This document shows positions 56,019 through 64,000 of a stretch of 64,000 bases of DNA, one piece after another (the stretch's first letter is position 1; each line of letters starts with the position of its first letter). This DNA comes from Streptomyces sp. APSN-46.1 (GTDB lineage: Bacteria > Actinomycetota > Actinomycetes > Streptomycetales > Streptomycetaceae), in NCBI RefSeq assembly GCF_022815725.1, contig NZ_JALGRF010000013.1:62001-126000 (forward strand). Direction: 5' to 3'. A model generated the notes under the pieces. That model did no database searches. It was not told the origin of the DNA and was given only the letters and a program-made list of their open reading frames with translations. A program made the position numbers and the translations under genes.

Positions 56019-56935
56019 CGGGGCTGTCCTGCCGGGTATTCGACGCTGTCGGCGGTGAGTTCCATGAACGCCTCCTCCAGTGAGGCGGTCCGCGTGGTCA
56101 GCTCGCTCAGCGGGATCCGGTTCTCGAAGGCGAGCGCTCCGATCCGGTCCGCCGACAGCCCGGTCACGGCGAGCTTCTCGGCGCCCGCCGAGCCCTCCGG
56201 CTCGACCGACGCGCCCGCGGCGGTCAGCACCGCCGCCAGCTCGGCGGCCCGCGGTGTGCCCACCACGATGCTGAGCCGGGTGCCGCGGGCCGCGAAGTCC
56301 TGTACCGACTCGGCGGCGATGAGCCGGCCCCGGCCGATGACGACGAGGTGGTCGGCGGTGTTCTCCATCTCCGACATCAGGTGGCTGGAGAGGAAGACCG
56401 TGCGGCCCTCGGCGGCCAGGCGCCGGAAGAGGCGGCGCATCCAGAGAACGCCCTCCGGGTCCATGCCGTTGACCGGCTCGTCGAACATCAGCACGGGCGG
56501 GTCGCCGAGCAGGGCGGTCGCGATCCCGAGCCGCTGCTTCATGCCGAGCGAGAATCCGCCGATGCGTCGGGTCGCCGCCTCGGCCAGGCCCACCTCGTGC
56601 AGCACCTCGTCCACCCGGGGCGGCGGGATGCCGTTGCTGCGGGCCAGGGCGGAGAGGTGGGCCATGGCGCTGCGTCCGCCGTGGACCTGGTTGGCGTCGA
56701 GGAGGGCGCCGACATGCCGCAGTCCGCGCGGGTGGCTGCGGAAGGGGATGCCGCTGACGGTGGCGGCGCCGGCGGTGGGCGCGTCCAGGCCGAGGATCAT
56801 CCGCAGGGTGGTGGACTTGCCGGCTCCGTTGGGGCCGAGGAATCCGGTGACCTGGCCCGGCCGCACGGTGAAGGACAGACGGTCGACGGCGGTCTTGCCG
56901 CCGTAGCGCTTGGTGAGTTCGTTGACTTCGATCAC
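56015..56935 (-). CDS. ABC transporter ATP-binding protein (system 3)
   Basis: A 306-residue ATPase: Walker A GPNGAGKS, signature FSLGMKQRLGIATALL, Walker B VLMFDEPVNGMDPEG, H-loop LSSHLMSEM. It lacks the Pro/Ala-rich tails of systems 1 and 2. GTG start at 56935. It is divergent from the histidine kinase-response regulator genes, 131 bp apart, an arrangement typical of two-component control over a small exporter. Confidence 0.9.
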   Translation of the reverse strand: MIEVNELTKRYGGKTAVDRLSFTVRPGQVTGFLGPNGAGKSTTLRMILGLDAPTAGAATVSGIPFRSHPRGLRHVGALLDANQVHGGRSAMAHLSALARSNGIPPPRVDEVLHEVGLAEAATRRIGGFSLGMKQRLGIATALLGDPPVLMFDEPVNGMDPEGVLWMRRLFRRLAAEGRTVFLSSHLMSEMENTADHLVVIGRGRLIAAESVQDFAARGTRLSIVVGTPRAAELAAVLTAAGASVEPEGSAGAEKLAVTGLSADRIGALAFENRIPLSELTTRTASLEEAFMELTADSVEYPAGQPR

Positions 56936-57066
56936 CAGGGCAACGCTGCCGGGAGGCCCCCCGTCCGGTCATGGGGCCGTGGGCGGCAATCGCGCGACCG
57001 GGTCCGCCCGCGGGCGTACGTCCCCGGGCCGATGCCGCGCGGGCGGCGGCTGGTTAGTCTCGCGGC

Positions 57067-58308
57067 ATGGACGCCACGCCGACCACCCCCTTGCCTGCGC
57101 GCCGTTCGAAGGTCATGGCCTGGGCGGGGGGTGTCCTGTACCTCTGCATGGTGGTTCTGCTGGTGGGGGGCGCGAATCAGGCTTCGGGCACGATCCACGC
57201 CGTCGGGGCGGTGCTGGCGGTGAGCCTGCTCGTCGGTGTGCTGCGCCGGACGCCGCTGCCGGCTCTGGCCATGGCGCTCTTCGGATCCACCGCCGTGGTG
57301 GTGGGCACTCCGAGCTCCCCCTACGAGAGCCTGGCGGTGTCGTATCAGGGTCGGTTCCTGTCGTATCTGGCGGTCGACCTCTTCCTGGGCGTCATTGTCG
57401 CCACCTGCACCCGCCGGGCTTCGATCGTCGCCGTGGCCATCACGTTCGCCGTGCAGCTCTCGGTCGTCGGCGCGTTCTCACACGGGGACAACCTGACGGT
57501 CAACGTCGTGATCGCCCTCCTGGCGATGGCCGCGTCCTGCGCGGTCGGTCTGCTGAGCCGCGAGCGCCGCGAGCACGCGGTGGCGCTGCGTTCGCAGGAG
57601 GTGGCCGAGGCCGTTACCGCCGAACGGCTGCGGATCGCACGGGAGTTGCACGACATGGTCGCGCACAGCATCGGCATCATCGCCATCCAGGCCGGGGCGG
57701 GGAGCCGGGTCATCCAGACACAGCCCGCAGCGGCCCGCGAGGCACTGCGCGCCATCGAGGCCACCAGCAGAGAGACCCTGTCGGGCCTTCGGCGCACGCT
57801 GGTGGCGCTCCGTCAGGCCGACCGGGCCGACCAGGCCGCACGGGCCGACCAAGCCGACCAGGGCGCGGTGGCCTCGGGGCAGGCACCGCTCGCGCCCTCG
57901 CCGGGTCTGGCGGACATCGACCGGCTGGCGGCGGCCACGGCCGCCGCGGGGGTACGCGTCGACGTGTGCCGCAGCGGGGAGCAGCGTCCGTTGCCGGCCG
58001 ACATCGACCTGTCCGCCTACCGTATCGTCCAGGAGTCGCTGACCAACGTGGTCCGCCACGCGGGCACCGGGCGTTGCCGGGTGGCCATCGACTACGGGGA
58101 CGAGGAGCTGTCCGTGGAGGTCGTCGACGACGGGCGCGGCGCCACCGGGACCGGCTCGGCCCACGGCTTCGGCCTCGTGGGCATGCGGGAGCGGGTCGGG
58201 CTGCTGCACGGCCACCTCAGCGCCGGACCGCGTCCCGAGGGCGGCTTCCGGGTGACGGCCCGATTGCCGCTGCCCGAACCCGTCGGAGTGCCGGTGGAGG
58301 TCCGATGA
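57067..58308 (+). CDS. Histidine kinase, NarL-partner (HisKA_3) type
   Basis: A 413-residue sensor kinase with about four to five membrane segments (about 17-36, 44-60, 63-80, 98-116, 119-162) and little extracellular sequence, so it probably senses the membrane. Phospho-acceptor His195 lies in ARELHDMVAHSIGIIAIQAG. The ATP-binding domain has the N-box (QESLTNVVRHAG) and G-boxes (DDGRG; GFGLVGMRERV). Between them is a repetitive Asp/Gln/Ala linker (about 250-275). The ATG at 57067 follows TAGTCT (57055-57060) by 6 nt: leaderless. The stop overlaps the regulator start. Confidence 0.93.
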   Translation: MDATPTTPLPARRSKVMAWAGGVLYLCMVVLLVGGANQASGTIHAVGAVLAVSLLVGVLRRTPLPALAMALFGSTAVVVGTPSSPYESLAVSYQGRFLSYLAVDLFLGVIVATCTRRASIVAVAITFAVQLSVVGAFSHGDNLTVNVVIALLAMAASCAVGLLSRERREHAVALRSQEVAEAVTAERLRIARELHDMVAHSIGIIAIQAGAGSRVIQTQPAAAREALRAIEATSRETLSGLRRTLVALRQADRADQAARADQADQGAVASGQAPLAPSPGLADIDRLAAATAAAGVRVDVCRSGEQRPLPADIDLSAYRIVQESLTNVVRHAGTGRCRVAIDYGDEELSVEVVDDGRGATGTGSAHGFGLVGMRERVGLLHGHLSAGPRPEGGFRVTARLPLPEPVGVPVEVR

Positions 58309-58976
58309 CCGGCAACCCCGTACGCGTCCTGCTCGCCGACGACCAGCCGCTGGTGCGGTCCGGCCTGCGCATGATCATGGCCGACCACCCCGACCTGGTG
58401 GTCGTCGGTGAGGCCGCCACCGGCGCCGAAGCGGTCCAGCTGGTCAGGGATGTCAGCCCCGACGTCGTGGTGATGGACATCCGGATGCCCGTCATGGACG
58501 GCATCGAGGCCACTCGCCTGATCACCGCCGGCCCGGCGACGACCCGCGTCCTCGTGCTGACCACCTTCGACGAGGACGAACACGTCTACGGCGCGCTCCG
58601 GGCCGGCGCGAGCGGCTTCGTGGTCAAGGACATGGCGCTGGACGACATCCTCGCGGCGATCCGCGTGGTCGCCGCCGGCGACGCACTGATCGCGCCGGGC
58701 GTGACGCGCCGTCTGATCGCGGACTTCGTCGGGCGCCCCGGGGCTGCCCCGGAGCGCTCCCCCCGGCCGGTCGAGGGCATCACCGAGCGGGAACGGGAAG
58801 TCCTGACCCTGGTCGGGCGCGGCCGGTCGAACACCGAGATCGCGGAGGACCTCTTCATCACGGTGGCCACCGCCAAGTCGCACGTGTCACGGCTGTTCGC
58901 CAAGCTGGGCGCCCGGGACCGGGTCCAGCTCGTGATCACCGCCTATGAGATGGGGCTCGTCACGCCGCCTCGCTGA
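58305..58976 (+). CDS. Response regulator, NarL/FixJ family
   Basis: A 223-residue regulator: receiver domain with acidic pocket DD (12-13), phospho-acceptor Asp58 (VVVMDIRMP), Thr (VLTTFDED) and Lys (FVVKDM); LuxR-type helix-turn-helix at the C-terminus (ITEREREVLTLVGRGRSNTEIAEDLFITVATAKSH...). ATG overlaps the kinase stop by 4 bp. Likely target: the divergent ABC exporter. Confidence 0.95.
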   Translation: MTGNPVRVLLADDQPLVRSGLRMIMADHPDLVVVGEAATGAEAVQLVRDVSPDVVVMDIRMPVMDGIEATRLITAGPATTRVLVLTTFDEDEHVYGALRAGASGFVVKDMALDDILAAIRVVAAGDALIAPGVTRRLIADFVGRPGAAPERSPRPVEGITEREREVLTLVGRGRSNTEIAEDLFITVATAKSHVSRLFAKLGARDRVQLVITAYEMGLVTPPR

Positions 58977-59002
58977 GCCGCGCCTCCGGGCCCCGGGAAC
59001 GC

Positions 59003-59053
59003 ACCGAGGGCGGCACCCCGGATCCTCGTCGGATCCCGGGTGCCGCCCTCGGT
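59003..59053. terminator. Bidirectional terminator between the response regulator and pyk
   Basis: 23-nt arms (59003-59025 and 59031-59053) with one mismatch and a 5-nt loop, between convergent genes. Confidence 0.88.
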
Positions 59054-59073
59054 CTCTGTGCGGCAGAGTTCGA

Positions 59074-60510
59074 TCAGGCCTGGGGGGCGGTGTCGCCGCC
59101 CAGGTGGTGGACGCGGACCATGTTGGTCGTGCCCGGGACGCCGGGGGGCGAGCCGGCGGTGATGATCATGGTGTCGCCCTGGTTGTAGCGGTTGAGCTTG
59201 AGCAGCTCGCCGTCCACCAGGTCCACCATCGCGTCGGTGGTGTCCACGTGCGGGACGACGTACGAGTCGACGCCCCAGCTCAGGGTGAGCTGGTTGCGGG
59301 TGTTGACGTCCGTGGTGAAGGCCAGGATCTGCTGCGTGGCGCGGTAGCGCGACAGGCGGCGGGCCGTGTCCCCGGACTGGGTGAAGGCGATGAGTGCCTT
59401 GCCGTCGAGGAAGTCCGCGATCTCGCAGGCCGCGCGGGCGACGGAGCCGCCCTGGGTACGGGGCTTCTTGCCCGGGACCAGCGGCTGGAGGCCCTTGGAG
59501 AGGAGCTCCTCCTCGGCCGCCGTGACGATCTTCGACATCGTCTTGACGGTCTCGATCGGGTAGGCACCCACCGAGGACTCGGCCGACAGCATGACCGCGT
59601 CCGCGCCGTCGAGGATAGCGTTGGCGACGTCGGACGCCTCCGCGCGCGTCGGACGGGAGTTGGTGATCATCGACTCCATCATCTGGGTCGCGACGATCAC
59701 CGGCTTGGCGTTGCGGCGGCACATCTCGATGAGCCGCTTCTGGACCATCGGAACCTTTTCGAGCGGGTACTCGACGGCCAGGTCACCACGGGCCACCATG
59801 ACCGCGTCGAAGGCGTCGACCACGGCCGCCATGTTCTCCACGGCCTGCGGCTTCTCGACCTTGGCGATGACGGGGACCCGACGGCCCTCCTCGTCCATGA
59901 CCTTGTGGACGTCCTTGACGTCGTTGGCGTCGCGGACGAAGGACAGGGCGACCATGTCGCAGCCCATCCGCAGGGCGAAGCGCAGGTCGTCTACGTCCTT
60001 CTCCGACAGGGCGGGGACGTTCACGGCCGCACCGGGCAGGTTGATGCCCTTGTGGTCCGAGATGACACCGCCCTCGATGACGATGGTCCGGACCCGGAGG
60101 CCGTCGACCTCGGTCACCCGCAGCTCGACGTTGCCGTCGTTGATCAGGATCTGGTCGCCCTTGGCGACGTCCCCCGGCAGGCCCTTGTACGTGGTGCCGC
60201 AGATGGACTTGTCACCCGGCACGTCCTCGGTGGTGATGGTGAACTCGTCACCGCGCACCAGCTCGACGGGACCCTCGGCGAAGGTCTCCAGACGGATCTT
60301 CGGGCCCTGGAGGTCGGCGAGGACGCCGACGGCGCGCCCGGTGTCCTCGGAGACCTTCCGGACGCGGTCGTACCGCTCCTGGTGTTCTGCCTGGGATCCG
60401 TGGCTGAAGTTGAATCGGGCCACGTTCATGCCTGCCTCGATGAGCGCTTTCAGCTGCTCATACGAGTCGACGGCGGGGCCCAGCGTGCAGACGATTTTGG
60501 AACGGCGCAT
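59074..60510 (-). CDS. pyk: Pyruvate kinase
   Basis: A 478-residue glycolytic enzyme (PEP + ADP to pyruvate + ATP). MRRSKIVCTLGPA, RFNFSHGS (potassium and phosphate site), the active-site segment MVARGDLAVEYPLEKVPMVQK, and NSRPTRAEASDVANAILDGADAVMLSAESSVG are family signatures. The enzyme has the C-terminal allosteric domain. ATG 60510 follows TAGGAT (60523-60518, minus strand) by 7 nt with no ribosome binding site: probably leaderless. It is followed in reverse order by ackA and pta on the same strand. Streptomyces usually have two pyk genes; this is the one next to ackA-pta. Confidence 0.96.
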   Translation of the reverse strand: MRRSKIVCTLGPAVDSYEQLKALIEAGMNVARFNFSHGSQAEHQERYDRVRKVSEDTGRAVGVLADLQGPKIRLETFAEGPVELVRGDEFTITTEDVPGDKSICGTTYKGLPGDVAKGDQILINDGNVELRVTEVDGLRVRTIVIEGGVISDHKGINLPGAAVNVPALSEKDVDDLRFALRMGCDMVALSFVRDANDVKDVHKVMDEEGRRVPVIAKVEKPQAVENMAAVVDAFDAVMVARGDLAVEYPLEKVPMVQKRLIEMCRRNAKPVIVATQMMESMITNSRPTRAEASDVANAILDGADAVMLSAESSVGAYPIETVKTMSKIVTAAEEELLSKGLQPLVPGKKPRTQGGSVARAACEIADFLDGKALIAFTQSGDTARRLSRYRATQQILAFTTDVNTRNQLTLSWGVDSYVVPHVDTTDAMVDLVDGELLKLNRYNQGDTMIITAGSPPGVPGTTNMVRVHHLGGDTAPQA

Positions 60511-60573
60511 GGAGCGGATCCTATCGGTTTGTTTCGTAGCGGAATATTCCGTCTGGCGGAAAGTCCAAAGTGA

Positions 60574-61788
60574 CTAACCGGTAACCAGCGCGTACGCCTG
60601 TGCGGCGATCTCCAGTTCCTCGTCCGTCGGCACCACGGCCACCGCGACCCGCGCGTCCCGGGCCGAGACCAGCCGCGGCTCCCGGGACCGTACGGCGTTC
60701 GCCTCCGGGTCCAGCACCAGCCCCAGCCCGTCCAGTCCGTCCACGGCGGCCGCCCGCACCTGGTGGGCGTTCTCCCCGACCCCGGCCGTGAACGCCACCG
60801 CGTCCACCCTGCCCAGGACCGCCGAGTAGGCGCCGATGTACTTCTTCAAGCGGTGGACGTACGCGTCGAAGGCGACCTTCGCCGCCTGGTCTCCCTCGCC
60901 CGCGCGCCGCAGTACCTCGCGCATGTCGTTGTCGCCGCACATGCCCAGCAGACCGCTCTTCTTGTTCAGGAGCGAATCGATCTCATCCACCGAGAAGCCG
61001 CCCACCCGCGCCAGGTGGAAGACGACCGCCGGATCCAGGTCCCCCGAACGGGTCCCCATGACCAGACCCTCCAGCGGAGTCAGGCCCATCGACGTCTCCA
61101 CACAGACCCCGCCGCGCACGGCCGAGGCCGAGGCGCCGTTGCCCAGGTGCAGAACGATCACGTTCACGTCCTCCACCGGCCGGCCGAGGAGCGCGGCCGT
61201 GGCCCGGGAGACGTACGCGTGGGAGGTGCCGTGGAAGCCGTACCGCCGGATGGCGTACTTGTCCGCCGTCGCGGCGTCGATCGCGTACCGCGCCACGTGC
61301 TCCGGCATCGTCGAGTGGAAGGCCGTGTCGAAGACCGCGACCTGCGGGAGGTCCGCGCGCAGCGCACGCGCCACCTCGATCCCCGTCACGTTCGCCGGGT
61401 TGTGCAGCGGAGCCAGCGGGATCAGGCTCCTGATCTCCGCCAGCACCTCGTCGTCGATGAGCGTCGGCCGCGTGAACCGGGTGCCGCCGTGCACCACCCG
61501 GTGTCCCACGGCGGCCAGTTCGGGAGAGTCCAGACCCAGCCCGTCGGCGGCGAGTTCCGCCGCGACGGCCCGGAGCGCGGCCTCGTGGTCGGCGATCCGG
61601 CCGAGCCGCTCGCGTTCGCCGCCCTCGCGGCCGGGCCCGGCCGGCGTCTCGTGCACGAGACGCGAGGTCTCTTCCCCGATGCGCTCCACCAGACCGACGG
61701 CGAGGCGGGAGGAGTCCGCCATGTCGAGCAGCTGGTACTTCACCGACGAGGAGCCGGAGTTGAGGACGAGTACGCGCGATGCGGTCAC
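60574..61788 (-). CDS. ackA: Acetate kinase
   Basis: A 404-residue ASKHA-fold kinase interconverting acetyl-phosphate and acetate with ATP. NSGSSSVKY at the N-terminus, HRVVHGG, FDTAFHSTMP, YGFHGTSH, LHLGNGASASAV and FTAGVGEN are all present. The GTG at 61788 is chosen by fit to the family N-terminus; GGAAAGA is 11-17 nt upstream. It is 44 bp after pta, so the two form an operon; 63 bp separates it from the pyk start. Confidence 0.96.
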   Translation of the reverse strand: MTASRVLVLNSGSSSVKYQLLDMADSSRLAVGLVERIGEETSRLVHETPAGPGREGGERERLGRIADHEAALRAVAAELAADGLGLDSPELAAVGHRVVHGGTRFTRPTLIDDEVLAEIRSLIPLAPLHNPANVTGIEVARALRADLPQVAVFDTAFHSTMPEHVARYAIDAATADKYAIRRYGFHGTSHAYVSRATAALLGRPVEDVNVIVLHLGNGASASAVRGGVCVETSMGLTPLEGLVMGTRSGDLDPAVVFHLARVGGFSVDEIDSLLNKKSGLLGMCGDNDMREVLRRAGEGDQAAKVAFDAYVHRLKKYIGAYSAVLGRVDAVAFTAGVGENAHQVRAAAVDGLDGLGLVLDPEANAVRSREPRLVSARDARVAVAVVPTDEELEIAAQAYALVTG

Positions 61789-61832
61789 GATGGGGGTCTT
61801 TCCTGTTCGGTGGGGGAGAGGTCGGGGCCGGG

Positions 61833-63953
61833 TCAGGCGGTGGGTGCCGGTGCCGGTGCCGGCGCCGGCGCGCCCTGCGCCTGGATCGCGGTGATCGCGA
61901 CGGTGGTGACGATGTCCTGGACGAGCGCGCCGCGCGAGAGGTCGTTGACCGGCTTGCGCAGGCCCTGGAGGACCGGGCCGACCGCGACGGCCCCCGCCGA
62001 ACGCTGCACGGCCTTGTACGTGTTGTTGCCCGTGTTGAGGTCGGGGAAGATCAGCACGGTCGCGCGCCCGGCCACCTCCGACCCGGGCAGCTTGGTCGCG
62101 GCGACCGAGGGCTCCACGGCCGCGTCGTACTGGATCGGGCCCTCGATCAGCAGATCGGGCCGCTGCGCCCGGACGAGCTCGGTGGCCTTGCGGACCTTGT
62201 CCACGTCGGCGCCGCTGCCCGAGGTGCCCGTCGAGTACGAGAGCATCGCGATCCGCGGCTCGACACCGAAGGCGGCCGCGGTGGCCGCCGACTGGACGGC
62301 GATGTCCGCGAGCTGCTCGGCGCCCGGGTCCGGGTTGACCGCGCAGTCCCCGTAGACGAGGACCTGGTCGGCCAGGCACATGAAGAAGACCGAGGAGACG
62401 ATGGACGCTTCCGGTTTCGTCTTGATGATCTCGAAGGCCGGGCGGATGGTGGCGGCGGTGGAGTGCACCGAGCCGGAGACCATGCCGTCGGCCAGGCCCT
62501 GCTGGACCATCAGCGTGCCGAAGTAGTTGACGTCGGTGACCACGTCGTGGGCCAGCTCGACGGTCATGCCCTTGTGGGCGCGGACCCCGGCGTAGTACTC
62601 GGCGAATCGTTCCCGCAGCGGGGAGGTCTCCGGGTCGATGAGTTGCGCGCCCGAGATGTCGATGCCGAGGTCGGCGGCCTTCTTCAGGATCGCCTGTTCC
62701 TCGCCGAGCAGGGTCAGCTCGCAGACCCCCCGGCGCAGCACCACGTCCGCGGCGCGCAGTACGCGCTCCTCGGTGCCCTCGGGCAGCACGACCCGGCGGC
62801 GCTCGGAGCGGGCCCGCTCCAGCAGCTCGTGCTCGAACATCATCGGGGTGACCCGCTCCGAGCGGGCCACCGCCAGCAGGTCGCGCAGCTCGGCGGTGTC
62901 CACGTGCCGCTCGAACAGGCCGAGCGCGGTCTCCAGCTTGCGCGGGGTCGCGGAGTTCAACCGGCTCTGCAGCGAGAAGAGTTCGGCGGCGGTCGGGAAG
63001 CTGTTGCCGGCCACCGAGACCACCGGGGTGCCCGGCGCCAGCTTCGAGGCCAGCGTCAGGATGTCCTTGCCCGGGCGCTCGTTCAGGGTCAGCAGCACCC
63101 CGGCGATCGGCGGGGTGCCGGAGGAGTGCGCCGCCAGCGCGCCGATGACCAGATCGGAGCGGTCGCCGGGGGTGACGACCAGGCAGCCGGGGGTCAGGGC
63201 GCCCAGGAAGTTCGGCAGCATGGCACCGCCGAAGACGAAGTCCAGGGCGTCGCGGGCCAGCCCGGCCCCGTCGCCGAGCAGCACCTCGCCGCCCAGCTCC
63301 CGGGTGATCTGCGCGACCGTCGGCGCGGACAGCGACTTGTCGTCCGGCAGGACGTAGCAGGGCACGGGGAGGCGGGCGCCGAGCCGCTCGGCTATGGCCT
63401 CGCGGTCCTCCGCGGCCACCCGGTTGACTACCATCGCGACGACGTGGCAGCCCAGGCCCTCGTACGCCCGGTACGCGTTGCGGGCCTCGGCGCGCACGGC
63501 CTCGGCCGGCCGCTTGGTGCCGCCTACGACGGGAACGACGACCGCCCCCAGCTCGTTGGCGAGGCGGGCGTTCAGCGCCAGCTCGTCGGGAAGGTTGGTC
63601 TCCGCGTAGTCGGTGCCGAGGACCAGCATGACCTCGTAGTCGCGGGCCACCCGGTGGTAGCGGTCGACGAGCCGGGAGACCAGCTCGTCGGTACCCTTCT
63701 CGGCGAGGACGACGGAGGCCTCGTGGTACTCCATGCCGTAGGCCGTCGCGGCGTCCTGGTCGATCCGGTAGCGGGCCTTGAGCAGGTCGAAGAGCCGGTC
63801 CGGTGCGTCGTGCAGCAACGGACGGTAGACGCCGACCCGGCCCGTCCGGCGGGTCAGCAGCTCCATGATCCCCAGCTCGACGACCTGCCGGCCGTCCCCC
63901 CGCTCGATACCGGTCACGTACACGCTGCGCGTCACGCGTGCTCTCCGTCCCAT
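61833..63953 (-). CDS. pta: Phosphate acetyltransferase (long form)
   Basis: A 706-residue Pta converting acetyl-CoA and phosphate to acetyl-phosphate. Three parts: an N-terminal BioD-like P-loop domain (about 1-215) whose P-loop is degenerate (GIERGDGRQVVELG), a DRTGG domain (about 230-340), and the catalytic PTA/PTB domain (about 380-695; FEHELLERARSERRRVVLPEG ... SVHSTAATIRPAFEIIKT ... NTGNNTYKAVQRS). It ends in an APAPAPAPTA tail encoded by a GCCGGT repeat. ATG 63953; 47 bp of upstream sequence remain in the window, with a direct repeat TGCTGCGAA (63953-63970). Confidence 0.95.
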   Translation of the reverse strand: MGRRARVTRSVYVTGIERGDGRQVVELGIMELLTRRTGRVGVYRPLLHDAPDRLFDLLKARYRIDQDAATAYGMEYHEASVVLAEKGTDELVSRLVDRYHRVARDYEVMLVLGTDYAETNLPDELALNARLANELGAVVVPVVGGTKRPAEAVRAEARNAYRAYEGLGCHVVAMVVNRVAAEDREAIAERLGARLPVPCYVLPDDKSLSAPTVAQITRELGGEVLLGDGAGLARDALDFVFGGAMLPNFLGALTPGCLVVTPGDRSDLVIGALAAHSSGTPPIAGVLLTLNERPGKDILTLASKLAPGTPVVSVAGNSFPTAAELFSLQSRLNSATPRKLETALGLFERHVDTAELRDLLAVARSERVTPMMFEHELLERARSERRRVVLPEGTEERVLRAADVVLRRGVCELTLLGEEQAILKKAADLGIDISGAQLIDPETSPLRERFAEYYAGVRAHKGMTVELAHDVVTDVNYFGTLMVQQGLADGMVSGSVHSTAATIRPAFEIIKTKPEASIVSSVFFMCLADQVLVYGDCAVNPDPGAEQLADIAVQSAATAAAFGVEPRIAMLSYSTGTSGSGADVDKVRKATELVRAQRPDLLIEGPIQYDAAVEPSVAATKLPGSEVAGRATVLIFPDLNTGNNTYKAVQRSAGAVAVGPVLQGLRKPVNDLSRGALVQDIVTTVAITAIQAQGAPAPAPAPAPTA

Positions 63954-64000
63954 GCTGCGAATGCTGCGAATGTCTGATTGGTGTGCCTCGATCTCTTGAC

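Overview
The window is a very GC-rich actinobacterial chromosome segment, almost certainly from Streptomyces. The evidence is the codon bias (G/C at third positions, rare TTA), frequent GTG/TTG starts, many TANNNT -10 boxes 6-8 nt from a start codon (leaderless mRNAs), and a gene order that matches, from memory of Streptomyces coelicolor, roughly the stretch from rho to pta. It is mostly conserved core chromosome with one decayed insertion element.

Layout. 1-7 kb: 3' end of rho, rpmE, prfA, prmC, tsaC, a low-molecular-weight phosphatase-like protein with serine in place of the nucleophilic cysteine, a divergent glyA paralogue and a WecA/TagO-type lipid phospho-sugar transferase. 7.2-15.1 kb: the complete F1Fo ATP synthase operon atpIBEFHAGDC with hairpins in its longer gaps. 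15.2-22.7 kb: a DUF2550 membrane protein, a secreted CBM2-FnIII-GH18 chitinase with a typical direct-repeat promoter, a cobalamin adenosyltransferase, a 3-hydroxyacyl-CoA dehydrogenase, a STAS protein and a membrane-anchored P-loop protein. 22.95-24.83 kb: a relic IS607-type element whose TnpA keeps only its DNA-binding domain and whose TnpB is frameshifted, ending 6 bp from the nucS stop codon. 24.8-32 kb: nucS, an SCO5389-like protein, a flavin-dependent monooxygenase-like protein, a small zinc-binding protein and two tandem ABC transporter operons. 32-37.8 kb: the polarity and cytoskeletal pair filP and scy, scy with 51-residue repeats. 37.9-40.8 kb: methylmalonyl-CoA epimerase, thiolase and MeaB, then a 24-codon gene for ribosomal protein bL37.

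40.9-51.9 kb is regulator-rich: a MarR protein (probable absC), three overlapping AIM24-family genes, two DUF3817 proteins, a thiamine-binding-like protein, an ArsR-type gene broken by a 31-nt insert next to a divergent MFS gene, a second MarR gene, isobutyryl-CoA mutase large subunit icmA behind a perfect 24-bp palindrome, a TetR gene facing a perfect 23-nt palindrome, and a thioredoxin-TPR protein. 51.9-55.2 kb: a 635-bp structured non-coding region, then a three-gene DUF6230/DUF6114/secreted-protein cluster. 55.2-59 kb: an ABC exporter operon divergent from a histidine kinase-response regulator pair. 59-64 kb: pyk, ackA and pta.

How the genes connect. The acyl-CoA and B12 genes (pduO-type ATR, hbd, mce, thiolase, meaB, icmA) fit branched-chain and propionyl-type carbon flow into precursors. 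pyk-ackA-pta form the acetyl-CoA/acetate node. scy and filP organise hyphal tip growth. The richest places for new observations are the regulatory palindromes upstream of icmA, the TetR gene and the DUF6230 cluster, the two decayed or pseudo-enzyme genes, and the IS607 relic. I found no CRISPR array, rRNA or tRNA gene and no biosynthetic gene cluster.
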